From positions 1,302,001-1,366,000 of the forward strand of contig NZ_CP042476.1 of NCBI RefSeq assembly GCF_007993795.1: a stretch of 64,000 nucleotides of DNA. Reading direction: 5' to 3'. A program made the translations under genes and the position numbers. Below are positions 25,167-34,400 of the stretch, piece by piece (position 1 is the first letter of the stretch; every line of letters starts with the position of its first letter). The notes below the pieces were generated by a model. That model worked only from the letters and a program-made list of their open reading frames with translations, was not told the origin of the DNA and ran no database searches. The stretch is from Antarcticibacterium arcticum. GTDB taxonomy: Bacteria > Bacteroidota > Bacteroidia > Flavobacteriales > Flavobacteriaceae.

Positions 25167-27293
25167 TTAATCAACCAACGACAGTTGGATCCTCTTCTGG
25201 TTTTCATCTACGTCGAGGACCGTTACCATCACATGTTGGTTTAGTTTTACCACAGAATTCACATCACTCACAAAACTATTGGCAAGTTTTGAAATATGAA
25301 TAAGGCCGCTCTCCTTGATCCCAATATCAACGAAACATCCAAAATTGGTAATGTTATTAATTATACCGGGTAGTTTCATACCTGTTCTAAGATCTTCTAT
25401 TTTTTTTATCCCGGGATCAAATTCAAATTGAGTTATTGACTCCCGTGGATCTGTTCCCGGCTTCTTTAGTTCCCTTAAAATATCATTTAGAGTAGGTAAC
25501 CCCAATTCTGCAGTTACATATTGGTGAGCATTAATTTTAACTACCTCTTTTTCAACACCTACAAGTTTTTCAACCTTTAGCCCAAGTTGCTTGGCCATTG
25601 TATTTACCAGATCATAACGTTCCGGATGAACTGCGGAATCATCCAATGGATTTTTCCCATTCTTAATACGTAAAAAACCGGCAGCCTGTTCATATGCTTT
25701 GGGTCCCAATCTTGGTATTTTTAAAAGATCCCTTCGCGTCCTGAGGGCTCCGTTTTCCCTGCGATATTCGATTATGCTTTCGGCCAATGCGGGACCTATT
25801 CCGGAAACATAGGAAAGCAATTCTTTACTCGCTGTATTTACGTTTACTCCTACCCTGTTCACGCAACTTCCCACTACCATGTCCAGCTTATCCTTAAGTT
25901 TTGTTTGATCTACCTCGTGTTGATATTGCCCTACCCCAATGGACTTAGGGTCAATTTTTACAAGTTCCGCCAATGGATCACTTAGCCTTCGACCAATGGA
26001 AACAGCCCCCCGTACGGTAATATCATAATTTGGAAATTCCTCTCTGGCAATTTTTGAGGCTGAATAAACCGATGCACCGGCCTCATTCACCACAAAAACA
26101 GACACCTCCCTTTCTATTGGAATTTTCTTTACAAAAATTTCTGTTTCACGCGATGCTGTACCGTTCCCTATTGCGATACTCTCAATTTTATAGGCATTTA
26201 TAAGAGATCCTATCTTTTTACCGGCCAGTGCAAATTCCTTTTGAGGCGGGTGGGGATATATATTTTCATTATGAAGTAAACTGCCGTTCTCATCAAGACA
26301 TACCACTTTACATCCCGATCTAAAACCGGGATCTATTGCGAGAATTCGCTTGTTGCCCAGGGGCGCAGATAATAAAAGTTGCTGTAAATTCTCAGCAAAA
26401 ACGCCAATGGCATCCTCGTCTGCTTTCTTTTTTGCTTCAGTAAGGAATTCGGTTTGAAAAGAAGGCTTTAAAAGTCGGTCATAAGCATCTTCAATAGCTT
26501 CCAAAATATAAGGTTTGCAGGCATTATGATTATTTTTAAGGAACTTTCGGGAAATGATCTCCAGGGCTTTCTCCTTTTCTACTTCCACTTTTACCCTTAA
26601 TACCCCTTCATTCCCTGCCCTGTAAATAGCAAGAAATCTATGTGATGGAATACGCTTTAAAGATTCTTCCAGATTAAAATACTGTTTATATTTTTGAGCT
26701 TCAGGATCCTTTTCCAATTTTTTTACAACCCGGGAGGTTATATTGCCTTGTTGGGTAAATAATTTCCTTATATCTGAGCGTACATTTTGATCCTCATTAA
26801 CCCATTCAGCAATAATATCTTTAGCTCCCTGCAAGGCTTCGGCCGGGGTTTTCAAATTTTTATTAAGGAAAGTCCCTGCTTTTGTCAAAGGATTTTTTTC
26901 AGTTTGGGAAATAAGGATATTTGCAAGGGGTTCAAGTCCCGCTTCCCTGGCAGCATCTGCCCTGGTTTTTCTTTTTTTCTTATATGGCAGGTAAATGTCT
27001 TCAAGTTCCGCTAAGGTGGAGGACCGGGAGATTTTTAATTTAAGATCCTTAGTGAGCTTCCCCTGTTCTTCTATAGCGCGGGTTACATAAAGCTTTCGCT
27101 TTTCAAGGTTTTCAAATTCTTTTTTAAAATTTGAAATTAGTTCTATATCTACTTCGTTCAGGTTTCCGGTAAGTTCTTTTCTATACCGTGCTATAAATGG
27201 GATTGTGGCATCCTGTAACAGTAAATCAACGGTATTTTTTACCCCACTAGCAGGAAGGGAAACACGGGAACTTATGAAATCTATTAAATTCAA
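25167..27293 (-). CDS. tex: Tex-family RNA-binding transcription accessory protein
   Basis: A 708-residue Tex protein with all parts in order: the N-terminal helical Tex region, the YqgF/RNase-H-like domain (ILAIDPGFRSGCKVVCLDENG, about 320), the helix-hairpin-helix pair (SYVSGIGPALAESIIEYR and IPRLGPKAYEQAAGFLRI, about 490-545) and a C-terminal S1 RNA-binding domain (GMKLPGIINNITNFGCFVDI, about 630-705). Tex binds RNA/DNA and RNA polymerase-related complexes and is linked to transcription or decay control. Length and layout are normal. An exact TAnnTTTG box sits just before it. Confidence 0.96.
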   Translation of the reverse strand: MNLIDFISSRVSLPASGVKNTVDLLLQDATIPFIARYRKELTGNLNEVDIELISNFKKEFENLEKRKLYVTRAIEEQGKLTKDLKLKISRSSTLAELEDIYLPYKKKRKTRADAAREAGLEPLANILISQTEKNPLTKAGTFLNKNLKTPAEALQGAKDIIAEWVNEDQNVRSDIRKLFTQQGNITSRVVKKLEKDPEAQKYKQYFNLEESLKRIPSHRFLAIYRAGNEGVLRVKVEVEKEKALEIISRKFLKNNHNACKPYILEAIEDAYDRLLKPSFQTEFLTEAKKKADEDAIGVFAENLQQLLLSAPLGNKRILAIDPGFRSGCKVVCLDENGSLLHNENIYPHPPQKEFALAGKKIGSLINAYKIESIAIGNGTASRETEIFVKKIPIEREVSVFVVNEAGASVYSASKIAREEFPNYDITVRGAVSIGRRLSDPLAELVKIDPKSIGVGQYQHEVDQTKLKDKLDMVVGSCVNRVGVNVNTASKELLSYVSGIGPALAESIIEYRRENGALRTRRDLLKIPRLGPKAYEQAAGFLRIKNGKNPLDDSAVHPERYDLVNTMAKQLGLKVEKLVGVEKEVVKINAHQYVTAELGLPTLNDILRELKKPGTDPRESITQFEFDPGIKKIEDLRTGMKLPGIINNITNFGCFVDIGIKESGLIHISKLANSFVSDVNSVVKLNQHVMVTVLDVDENQKRIQLSLVD

Positions 27294-27316
27294 GAGGAAA
27301 TTTTTATTATGAATAA

Positions 27317-27324
27317 CAAAGGTA
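27317..27324 (-). promoter_or_regulatory. Candidate -7 box of tex
   Basis: On the minus strand the bases read TACCTTTG, an exact TAnnTTTG match, about 24 bases before the tex start codon. A short inverted repeat, TTCTACA at 27328-27334 with TGTAGAA at 27340-27346, lies just upstream of it and could be an operator. Confidence 0.55.
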
Positions 27325-27381
27325 TCTTTCTACAAAATATGTAGAAGCCGGTTTTTGCTTTTTTTCTGAAGGATTTTTTTT

Positions 27382-28347
27382 CTAGGTGATCCCTATTTTT
27401 TTTGAATGCTGAATGGCTTTCTGACTATTTTTGAAATAACAGGTATCCACATTCAAAGTGGCAATATTACTCATTACCTTATTTACTTTTGGATTTTGTT
27501 TTTTTCCGGTTTGGCGCAGGTAAACTGCTTTAATGCTCATTGGGAAGATCTTGCAAATTCTCTCATAGATATAAGCATCCTGTTGGGAATCATCTCCCAA
27601 TAGTACATATTGTAAATTGGGATAGAAGGAAATTATATCCTTTACTTTTTCAAATTTATGATCATGACTGCCACGGCCTGTGAAAAGAAAATCAGAGATC
27701 CCAGTCTTAATTTTCTTCAGCTTAAAAACTGCTTTTGGTAACTGGTGCATTTCAGCCATATCATTAATAAATCCATAAAGATTCCATTCGCTGCTTGAAA
27801 CATAGAAAAATGAATTGGAAGCCTGCTTGCTATCCTGGCCGTGAATGCTTAGATGGTGGTAATGCTGCACCACATCATCAAATATCTTTCGTTTGTTTAT
27901 ATTCTTAAGCAGCATTACATACAATTTTTTAAAAAAATTGTTGCTGTGGGAGATTAGGAATGTATCATCAATATCTGAAATGATCCCTACTTTGCTTTCA
28001 AAGGGTTTAAGTAATTCTCCCTCCTCAATAATTCCAATAGGCCCGGTTTTACACGACACATAATAATTATGCCACCCGCTATCCAATTGTTCAAAAAACG
28101 GTACATCAAATCTAAAATACCCGTCATTTAGGGTTTTAGTAGTTACTTCCAGATTTTTGAATTTGAGGGTGACCTGTATATTTTTTATAGGTTTTATGCG
28201 AAACATGTGAATAATTGAAAAAGCATGTTTTATACCCCTTCGGTCTGTGCGGTATTTGTCTGGAGCCCATGATTCAAAGACATGACCAAATACCACTAGT
28301 TGATTATTATTTACATACCCCCTGTATAGCTTAAGATCTAATTTCAC
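27382..28347 (-). CDS. App1-family phosphatidate phosphatase-like protein (DUF2183)
   Basis: A 321-residue protein of the App1 family, which in yeast removes phosphate from phosphatidic acid to give diacylglycerol. The HAD-like catalytic motif is SDIDDT (Asp125, Asp127, Thr129), followed by FYVSSSEWNLYGFINDM and FTGRGSHDHKFEKVKDI and LLGDDSQQDAYIYE, the usual order of the family. An N-terminal beta-sandwich (residues 1-110, RGYVNNNQLVVFGHVFESW) precedes it. It is divergent, across 66 bases, from a diacylglycerol-kinase-type gene, i.e. from the reverse reaction. Substrate in bacteria is inferred from the family. Confidence 0.87.
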   Translation of the reverse strand: MKLDLKLYRGYVNNNQLVVFGHVFESWAPDKYRTDRRGIKHAFSIIHMFRIKPIKNIQVTLKFKNLEVTTKTLNDGYFRFDVPFFEQLDSGWHNYYVSCKTGPIGIIEEGELLKPFESKVGIISDIDDTFLISHSNNFFKKLYVMLLKNINKRKIFDDVVQHYHHLSIHGQDSKQASNSFFYVSSSEWNLYGFINDMAEMHQLPKAVFKLKKIKTGISDFLFTGRGSHDHKFEKVKDIISFYPNLQYVLLGDDSQQDAYIYERICKIFPMSIKAVYLRQTGKKQNPKVNKVMSNIATLNVDTCYFKNSQKAIQHSKKIGIT

Positions 28348-28401
28348 CCTATTGACTTTTTATTAACTAAGAATTCCTTCCAAATTAATTAATTTTAAAC
28401 A

Positions 28402-28409
28402 CAAAATTA
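28402..28409 (-). promoter_or_regulatory. Candidate -7 box of the App1-like gene
   Basis: The minus strand reads TAATTTTG, an exact match to TAnnTTTG, 55 bases before the App1-like ATG and immediately before the divergent kinase gene's ATG at 28414. Confidence 0.45.
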
Positions 28410-28413
28410 ACCA

Positions 28414-29301
28414 ATGGGGAAGATTAATACTGTTTTATTGGTGGTGAATCCTATTTCGGGGGCCATTGATAAAGCTGAACTTATCGAGGAAATAAAATTG
28501 AAAGCGGTCCAAAACGCGGTTTCTCTCATACTATTTTCTACTACAGGAGAAAATGATAAACTAAAACTGGAAAAATTAATTGCTGAAAAGGACCCGTGCA
28601 GGATCGTTGTTGCCGGGGGCGATGGAACTATTAAGCTTGTTGCCGAAGCTTTGGGAAATAAAAAAACCCCAATAGGTATAATTCCGGCGGGATCTTCCAA
28701 TGGTTTATCCTACAATCTCCATCTTCCTGCAACCCTAGAAGAACAAATAACCACTGCATTTAACGGCGAAGTGATAGATATGGATATTATCTCCATTAAT
28801 GGAGATTATTGCCTCCATATGAGTGACTTTGGGGTTAATGCCGAACTCATAAGCAGGTATGAGAAATCCAGGATAAGGGGAAAATTAGGTTATTTACTTC
28901 AAACCTTACCAACTTTGGTAACCAGTGATTATCCATTTAAATTTACTATTGAAGCTAATGGCAGAACTTTTGAAACCGAGGGTATACTACTGGCAATTGC
29001 AAATGCCAGTTCCTATGGCACAGGAGCTAAGGTTAATCCCAAAGGAAAAATAAACGATGGCGTTTTTGAGATCCTAATTTACAAGGAGTTTGATTTTATT
29101 GAAATATTAAAAACCTTAAGAAATGAGGTTGATCCTGATCCTGAGGTAGTTGAAGTAATTACAGCTACAGAAGCAAAAATAACCTGTGACCCTGCCGTAG
29201 CTTTCCAGATAGACGGAGAGTATTTGGGAAGAAAAAACTCTATTGAGGTTACAATTTTACCCAAAAAAACGAGAATAGTCGCTCCCATTCGTCATTTATA
29301 A
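28414..29301 (+). CDS. Diacylglycerol-kinase-family lipid kinase (YegS/DgkB type)
   Basis: A 295-residue soluble lipid kinase. The N-terminal nucleotide-binding domain carries VVAGGDGTIKLVAEAL (GGDGT at 68-72) and IIPAGSSNGLSYNL in place of the more usual GTxND motif, giving G-S-S-N-G. The C-terminal beta-sandwich follows with FGVNAELISRY and NDGVFEILIYKE. The family phosphorylates diacylglycerol or related lipids with ATP. The GSSNG variant keeps the Asn that contacts substrate. It is divergent from a probable phosphatidate phosphatase, so the pair could interconvert diacylglycerol and phosphatidate. The specific lipid is not readable from sequence. Confidence 0.86.
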   Translation: MGKINTVLLVVNPISGAIDKAELIEEIKLKAVQNAVSLILFSTTGENDKLKLEKLIAEKDPCRIVVAGGDGTIKLVAEALGNKKTPIGIIPAGSSNGLSYNLHLPATLEEQITTAFNGEVIDMDIISINGDYCLHMSDFGVNAELISRYEKSRIRGKLGYLLQTLPTLVTSDYPFKFTIEANGRTFETEGILLAIANASSYGTGAKVNPKGKINDGVFEILIYKEFDFIEILKTLRNEVDPDPEVVEVITATEAKITCDPAVAFQIDGEYLGRKNSIEVTILPKKTRIVAPIRHL

Positions 29302-29492
29302 TTATTTATTAATAATTTTTTTTCTAATCCTGTGCTGTTAAGATAATTTTTCAAAAGTTCCAAAAAGTCCGCGATTATACAGCCTAATGAGGGTCCGCCC
29401 TCGGGAAAATTACTGTACCTCTGTATATTTTTTCACTAGAAATTTTTAAAAATTTTGAAAATAAGCTTTCACTAAAAGGTTTGCGGATTGAA

Positions 29493-29500
29493 TATATTTG
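29493..29500 (+). promoter_or_regulatory. Candidate -7 box of the susCD unit
   Basis: TATATTTG matches TAnnTTTG, 68 bases before the susC ATG. The leader ends in TTAACTAATCAA (29549-29560). The upstream gap (266 bases) also contains a small GC hairpin, GAGGG-TCCG-CCCTC near 29389-29402, and no gene. Confidence 0.5.
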
Positions 29501-29567
29501 ATTTTCCGGTATAATTTTTATTAAATTTAGCAATTAGATGTATCGGTGTTAACTAATCAATTGAAAA

Positions 29568-32500
29568 ATGAATTCTATGAAAAAAAAATTTCTTAAGAAC
29601 TATTTGTTGCTGTTTGCAGTTTTAAGCTTTGCCTTTGTTGAAGCTCAAACCGTAACCGGAACAGTAACAGATGGAGAAATGCCTTTACCCGGTGTTAATA
29701 TTTTGGTGCGGGGTACTTCAAATGGAACCACAACAGATTTTGACGGAGCGTATTCCCTGAACAATGTACCTGCAGATGCCGTACTGGTATTTAGTTTTCT
29801 GGGGTATGGAACTCAGGAAATCCCTGTAAATGGGAGAGAAACAATTAATGTTACCCTTGCGGAAGATGCTTCGGCATTAAGTGAGGTAGTTGTAATAGGT
29901 TATGGCTCTATACAAAAGAGAGATGCCACCGGTGCGGTAGCAACGGTTAATGCTGAAAATTTTAACCGCGGGGTTGTAGCATCCCCTGAAGAATTGATCC
30001 AGGGTAGAACTGCGGGTTTACAGGTTACCACGGCAAGTGGGGAACCGGGTGGAGGAGTTAATATTAGAATTAGGGGTACAACCTCTGTTCGTGGAGGGAA
30101 TGATCCCTTATTTGTAGTAGATGGAGTTCCACTGGCCGGGGATAATGTTTCTGCAGGAGGATCTAACGTTGGTTTTGGTGATAGCTCACCCAAAAATCCT
30201 CTTAACTTCCTGAATCCGCAGGATATTGAAAGTATGAGTGTGCTTAAAGATGCATCTGCAACCGCTATTTATGGTTCCCGGGGTGCCAATGGGGTGGTGA
30301 TAATAACTACCAAATCGGGACGGGGAATGGATGGAAGATTTGATTATTCGGCCAATTTAGGGGTTGCTACACCGGCAAACTCTTACGATCTTTTAAACCG
30401 CGAGGAATTTCTAAACGCATATGAAGGAATAGGTGGGGATAGAAATGCTGCAGATTTTGGGTCAGATACAGACTGGCAGGATGAGATTACGCGCACAGCT
30501 TTCACCCAGGAGCATAACCTCTCTTACGCAAATTCCTACAATAAGGGAAATTACAGGGTTTCACTTGGATATTCAGACCTAATGGGGATCGTTGAGAATT
30601 CCTCCATGGAAAGACTATCGGGAAGATTGAACCTCAATCACCGTTTATTAAATGACAAGCTTAAACTTGGGCTGCAAACTGCAATTTCCCGGGTAAATGA
30701 TGAACGTGCACCTATTTCAAACAACGCAGGTTTCCAGGGGGATCTTCTGGGAGGGGCTTATAGGGCAAATCCAACTCTTTCCAGCGACCCGGATGCGCCG
30801 TTTACCGGCCAGCTTAATCCTAATTCCCTGTTGAAATATACGCTGGATGAAACTGAGACTGATAGGGTTTTACTGAATTTCTCTGCAGATTATGAACTCA
30901 TTGAAGGTCTTTCTGCCAGGTTAAATCTAGGTTATGACAAAGCCGAATCTTATCGCGGGTTTGGTATTTCAGGAGATATCCAGGGGGTTCAAAGTGCCGT
31001 TCCAGGAAATGGAAGGTCCCAGATCAACGAGATCGACAATACCAACAAGTTGATGGAATTCACGCTTAATTACGAAAAACTCTTTGAAAATTCCAAAATA
31101 GACGCATTAATTGGATATTCTTACCAGGAGTTTGACCGTAAAGGGATTAATGTGAGTGGTTGGGGCTTTCAGAATATGGCCATGAGCGCAATGATCAATG
31201 ACCTGCAAAGATCCAGAGACCTTCTGGAAGGAAGCATTCAGGGATCGTATCAACAGTATGGGTTTGATCAAAGTGGAATGTTTGTAAACAGGTTGTTTCC
31301 AGATGTGGTGACAGAGCGACCTACTGCTCCATCAGGACTTAATGTGCGGGCTGTTGCAGGAGACACATTCTACACTGTAGATGAATTACAATCTTTCTTT
31401 GGAAGGCTTAATTATACTTTGGCAGATAAATATCTTTTCACAGCTACGCTAAGAGCAGATGGTTCTACAAGATTTGGTGGAAATAATAAATATGGTTACT
31501 TCCCTTCCGCAGCATTTGCCTGGCAGCTAGGAGATGAAGATTTTATTCCGGATGCTTTTTCTACACTTAAATTAAGGGTAGGATACGGTGTTACCGGTAA
31601 CCAGGAAATACCATATAACCTTTACACGCCACGCGACAGGTTTGGAGGATTTGGAATTAATGACAATGGGGATATTAACATCCCAGGGACAGGTCAGGTA
31701 ACTTTTAGAAATGAAGACCTTAAATGGGAAACAACTTCCCAAACGAATGTTGGTTTTGATTTTGGCTTCATGGAAGACCGTCTAAGCGGTTCTATAGATT
31801 ATTATTACAAATCAACTACAGATCTTTTATTCCAAACCTTCTCTGCACAACCTGCAGCGCAGGATTTTGTTTGGGAAAATCTGGATGCCAATGTAATTAA
31901 TAAGGGTATTGAATTTAGCCTTGACTATGATATCTTCCAGGAACAGGAATTCTTCTGGAACCTAGGTTTCAATATTTCCTATAATGATAATATGGTGGAG
32001 GACTTTGATGGATTGGTACAAACCGGGGGAATCAATGGCCAGGGTCTTACCAATGCCTACGCCCAGCTACTTGCAGGAGGACAACCACTTTTCTCCTATT
32101 ATTTAAGAGAGTTTGGCGGATTTGATGCAAATGGTCAAACACTTTATCCAAACGGTGACGTTCAAACATTTGTAGGGAAAAGTGCTTTACCAACAACTAA
32201 TCTTGGTATTTCCACCCGTATGGAATACCGCAACTGGGATCTGTCTGCATTCCTAACAGGCCAGTTTGGATTCTATGTGTATAATAATACTGAAAATGCC
32301 TTCTTTACAGCAGGGGCTTTAAATTCCGGGTCAAATGTGACCAGGAATGTTATAGGAAATGGAGAAGCCTCTAACAATGCACCGGACGTTTCTACACGTT
32401 TTCTTGAAAAAGGTGATTTCCTGAGATTGCAAAATGCCACTTTGGGATACAATTTTGAAGTGGGACCAGATAGTTTTCTTAATGCTTTAAGATTGAGTGT

Positions 32501-32657
32501 AACAGGACAAAATTTGTTTTTAATTACAAATTATTCCGGGCTGGATCCTGAAGTGAATACAGATAAGTCATTAAATGGTATACCTACGGCGGGGATTGAA
32601 TACACCAGTTATCCAAGAGCAAGAACCGTAACCTTAGGTCTTAACGTATCATTCTAA
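29568..32657 (+). CDS. SusC/RagA-family TonB-dependent outer-membrane transporter
   Basis: A 1029-residue outer-membrane beta-barrel that imports ligand handed over by its SusD partner, powered by TonB. Signal peptide about residues 1-26 (a second ATG at 29577 would give MKKKFLKN, equally good). Then comes the carboxypeptidase-D-like domain with VTDGEMPLPGVNILVRGT and TTTDFDGAYSLNNVP, the SusC TonB-box region EVVVIGYG, the plug (RIRGTTSVRGGNDPLFVVDG, SATAIYGSRGANGVVIITTK) and the barrel ending in the C-terminal TVTLGLNVSF. Full length and intact. The susD gene starts 12 bases later. No ECF sigma/FecR pair or HTCS regulator lies alongside. Confidence 0.96.
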   Translation: MNSMKKKFLKNYLLLFAVLSFAFVEAQTVTGTVTDGEMPLPGVNILVRGTSNGTTTDFDGAYSLNNVPADAVLVFSFLGYGTQEIPVNGRETINVTLAEDASALSEVVVIGYGSIQKRDATGAVATVNAENFNRGVVASPEELIQGRTAGLQVTTASGEPGGGVNIRIRGTTSVRGGNDPLFVVDGVPLAGDNVSAGGSNVGFGDSSPKNPLNFLNPQDIESMSVLKDASATAIYGSRGANGVVIITTKSGRGMDGRFDYSANLGVATPANSYDLLNREEFLNAYEGIGGDRNAADFGSDTDWQDEITRTAFTQEHNLSYANSYNKGNYRVSLGYSDLMGIVENSSMERLSGRLNLNHRLLNDKLKLGLQTAISRVNDERAPISNNAGFQGDLLGGAYRANPTLSSDPDAPFTGQLNPNSLLKYTLDETETDRVLLNFSADYELIEGLSARLNLGYDKAESYRGFGISGDIQGVQSAVPGNGRSQINEIDNTNKLMEFTLNYEKLFENSKIDALIGYSYQEFDRKGINVSGWGFQNMAMSAMINDLQRSRDLLEGSIQGSYQQYGFDQSGMFVNRLFPDVVTERPTAPSGLNVRAVAGDTFYTVDELQSFFGRLNYTLADKYLFTATLRADGSTRFGGNNKYGYFPSAAFAWQLGDEDFIPDAFSTLKLRVGYGVTGNQEIPYNLYTPRDRFGGFGINDNGDINIPGTGQVTFRNEDLKWETTSQTNVGFDFGFMEDRLSGSIDYYYKSTTDLLFQTFSAQPAAQDFVWENLDANVINKGIEFSLDYDIFQEQEFFWNLGFNISYNDNMVEDFDGLVQTGGINGQGLTNAYAQLLAGGQPLFSYYLREFGGFDANGQTLYPNGDVQTFVGKSALPTTNLGISTRMEYRNWDLSAFLTGQFGFYVYNNTENAFFTAGALNSGSNVTRNVIGNGEASNNAPDVSTRFLEKGDFLRLQNATLGYNFEVGPDSFLNALRLSVTGQNLFLITNYSGLDPEVNTDKSLNGIPTAGIEYTSYPRARTVTLGLNVSF

Positions 32658-32669
32658 AAAAAAAATAAT

Positions 32670-34268
32670 ATGAAAATAAAATTTATTAAATCATCGATTT
32701 TGATTGGAGCCGTGCTGAGTTTTACAGCATGTACAAATCTTGAGCTCGAGGAGACCGATTCCATCTTCCGTGAGGATGCCGGGGGTGGTTTCTCTGGAGT
32801 GAGTGATGTTCCCAGTGCTTTAGTAGGTAGTTATGACCAAATACGAGGGCAATTGGATACACAGGAAAACCTTTATGCATTGCAGGAAGTAACTTCAGAT
32901 GAAATGCTGGTACCTACCCGCGGAACAGACTGGGGTGATAATGGATTATGGAGAACCTTACACCAACATACCTGGGATCCAAACCACCAGTTTATCTTAA
33001 ACACCTGGAATGCTTATAACAGGAATGTTTTTAACCTTTCCGAGATAATAGCTCCGGAAAGTAATGCTAATGCACAACAACTGGCCGAGGCAAAATTCCT
33101 AAGGGCCTTTAGTATGTTTTGGGTTATGGACCTTTTTGGACAGGTACCCTTCCGGGAGGTAGATGAAGGAGCATCTGTAGATCCCAGAGTGTTGACTAGA
33201 AGTGAGGCTTTTGATTTTGTTATGAAAGATCTTACTGAAGCTTTACCGGATCTTCCGGCTTCAGGCCCGGGTCCTGCTGCAAATTTTGCCAGTAAGGCTT
33301 CCGCACATTACCTATTGGCAAAAATATTATTAAACAAACATATTTACCTTGGGAATGCCACAGCAGAGGCAGCAGATATGACAGCCGTAGTAGGCCATGT
33401 AGATGCCATTAAAGGATTTGGTTTTGGCTTGCAAAGTGGATTTTTTGAGATCTTTAAACCAGCGGTAGATTCTGAAACTATTTGGTATACCAATACAGGA
33501 GTTGGTTCCCGCATGTGGAATGGATTGCATTATTTTCAAACCGTACCCGATAATACCGGTGGTGGTTGGAATGGATTCACAACCCTTGCAGAATTTTACG
33601 AGCTATTCGAAGGAAGCCCGGAACATAATCATCCTGATGCAGGACAAGAGGAGCGTAGAGGATTTGTTCCTTATGAAGGTTCAGCCCCTTCAACCACAGG
33701 TTATTTTGCCGGTGGAAAAGATGATAATGCTGATGGGTTTGTAGATGGTTCAGATATAGGAATTGGTTTCCTGTTTGGACAGCAATATAACCTTGATGGA
33801 AGTATGAAAGAAGATCGTGGAGGAAATCCGCTTTACTATACAAAAGAACTTCCCGGTTTACTTGGAAATAACGAACGTACAGGTATTAGAGTTCTTAAAT
33901 ATCACCCTTCAAATGGTGCATATACCGGCCATATGATCTTGTTTAGATATGCAGATGCTCATTTAATGAAAGCTGAAGCTATCATGAGAGGTGGTACAGG
34001 AGGACAAACTGCTCTGGCACTTGTAAATGAATTAAGGACATTACGGGATGCAACCCCTCTTGGGTCTCTTACAGACCATGATATGCTGGATGAGAGAGGA
34101 AGAGAATTGTATATAGAAATGTGGAGAAGACAGGATCTTATTAGATTTGGAAAGTTCACAGAAGCCTGGGAGTTCAAAGAAGCAAAAGATGAATCCAGGA
34201 ATCTATTCCCCATACCATCTGTAGCATTAACTTCAAACCCGAATCTGGTTCAAAACGAGGGTTACTAA
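32670..34268 (+). CDS. SusD/RagB-family nutrient-binding lipoprotein
   Basis: A 532-residue surface lipoprotein with signal ending FTACT (Cys20), which sits as a lid on the SusC barrel and binds ligand. It has the alpha-helical TPR-like fold of the family: the early block ANAQQLAEAKFLRAFSMFWVM, DLFGQVPF and the C-terminal RTLRDATPLG and DERGRELYIEMWRRQDLIRFGK segments. The start lies 12 bases after susC, so both are co-transcribed, and a strong terminator ends the unit. Its ligand cannot be read from sequence. The downstream oxidative sugar enzymes suggest a glycoside. Confidence 0.95.
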   Translation: MKIKFIKSSILIGAVLSFTACTNLELEETDSIFREDAGGGFSGVSDVPSALVGSYDQIRGQLDTQENLYALQEVTSDEMLVPTRGTDWGDNGLWRTLHQHTWDPNHQFILNTWNAYNRNVFNLSEIIAPESNANAQQLAEAKFLRAFSMFWVMDLFGQVPFREVDEGASVDPRVLTRSEAFDFVMKDLTEALPDLPASGPGPAANFASKASAHYLLAKILLNKHIYLGNATAEAADMTAVVGHVDAIKGFGFGLQSGFFEIFKPAVDSETIWYTNTGVGSRMWNGLHYFQTVPDNTGGGWNGFTTLAEFYELFEGSPEHNHPDAGQEERRGFVPYEGSAPSTTGYFAGGKDDNADGFVDGSDIGIGFLFGQQYNLDGSMKEDRGGNPLYYTKELPGLLGNNERTGIRVLKYHPSNGAYTGHMILFRYADAHLMKAEAIMRGGTGGQTALALVNELRTLRDATPLGSLTDHDMLDERGRELYIEMWRRQDLIRFGKFTEAWEFKEAKDESRNLFPIPSVALTSNPNLVQNEGY

Positions 34269-34290
34269 AATCATTCTTATAACTCTTAAT

Positions 34291-34331
34291 AGGAGGCTTA
34301 AAAGGTTAATACTTTTTAAGCCTCCTTTTTT
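34291..34331 (+). terminator. Terminator of the susCD unit
   Basis: AGGAGGCTTAAAA (34291-34303) pairs with TTTTAAGCCTCCT (34314-34326), followed by T residues. Confidence 0.85.
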
Positions 34332-34400
34332 ATTTGAGCCCTCATAAATTTCTCTTAAATTGTCCTCTTTTCAGAAAAAAATATAATTCATCAAAACCCA

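Noticed and set aside
29389..29402. GAGGG-TCCG-CCCTC hairpin before susC as a riboswitch or terminator
   Set aside because: The stem is only five base pairs, with no T tract and no wider conserved fold visible; kept only as a note.
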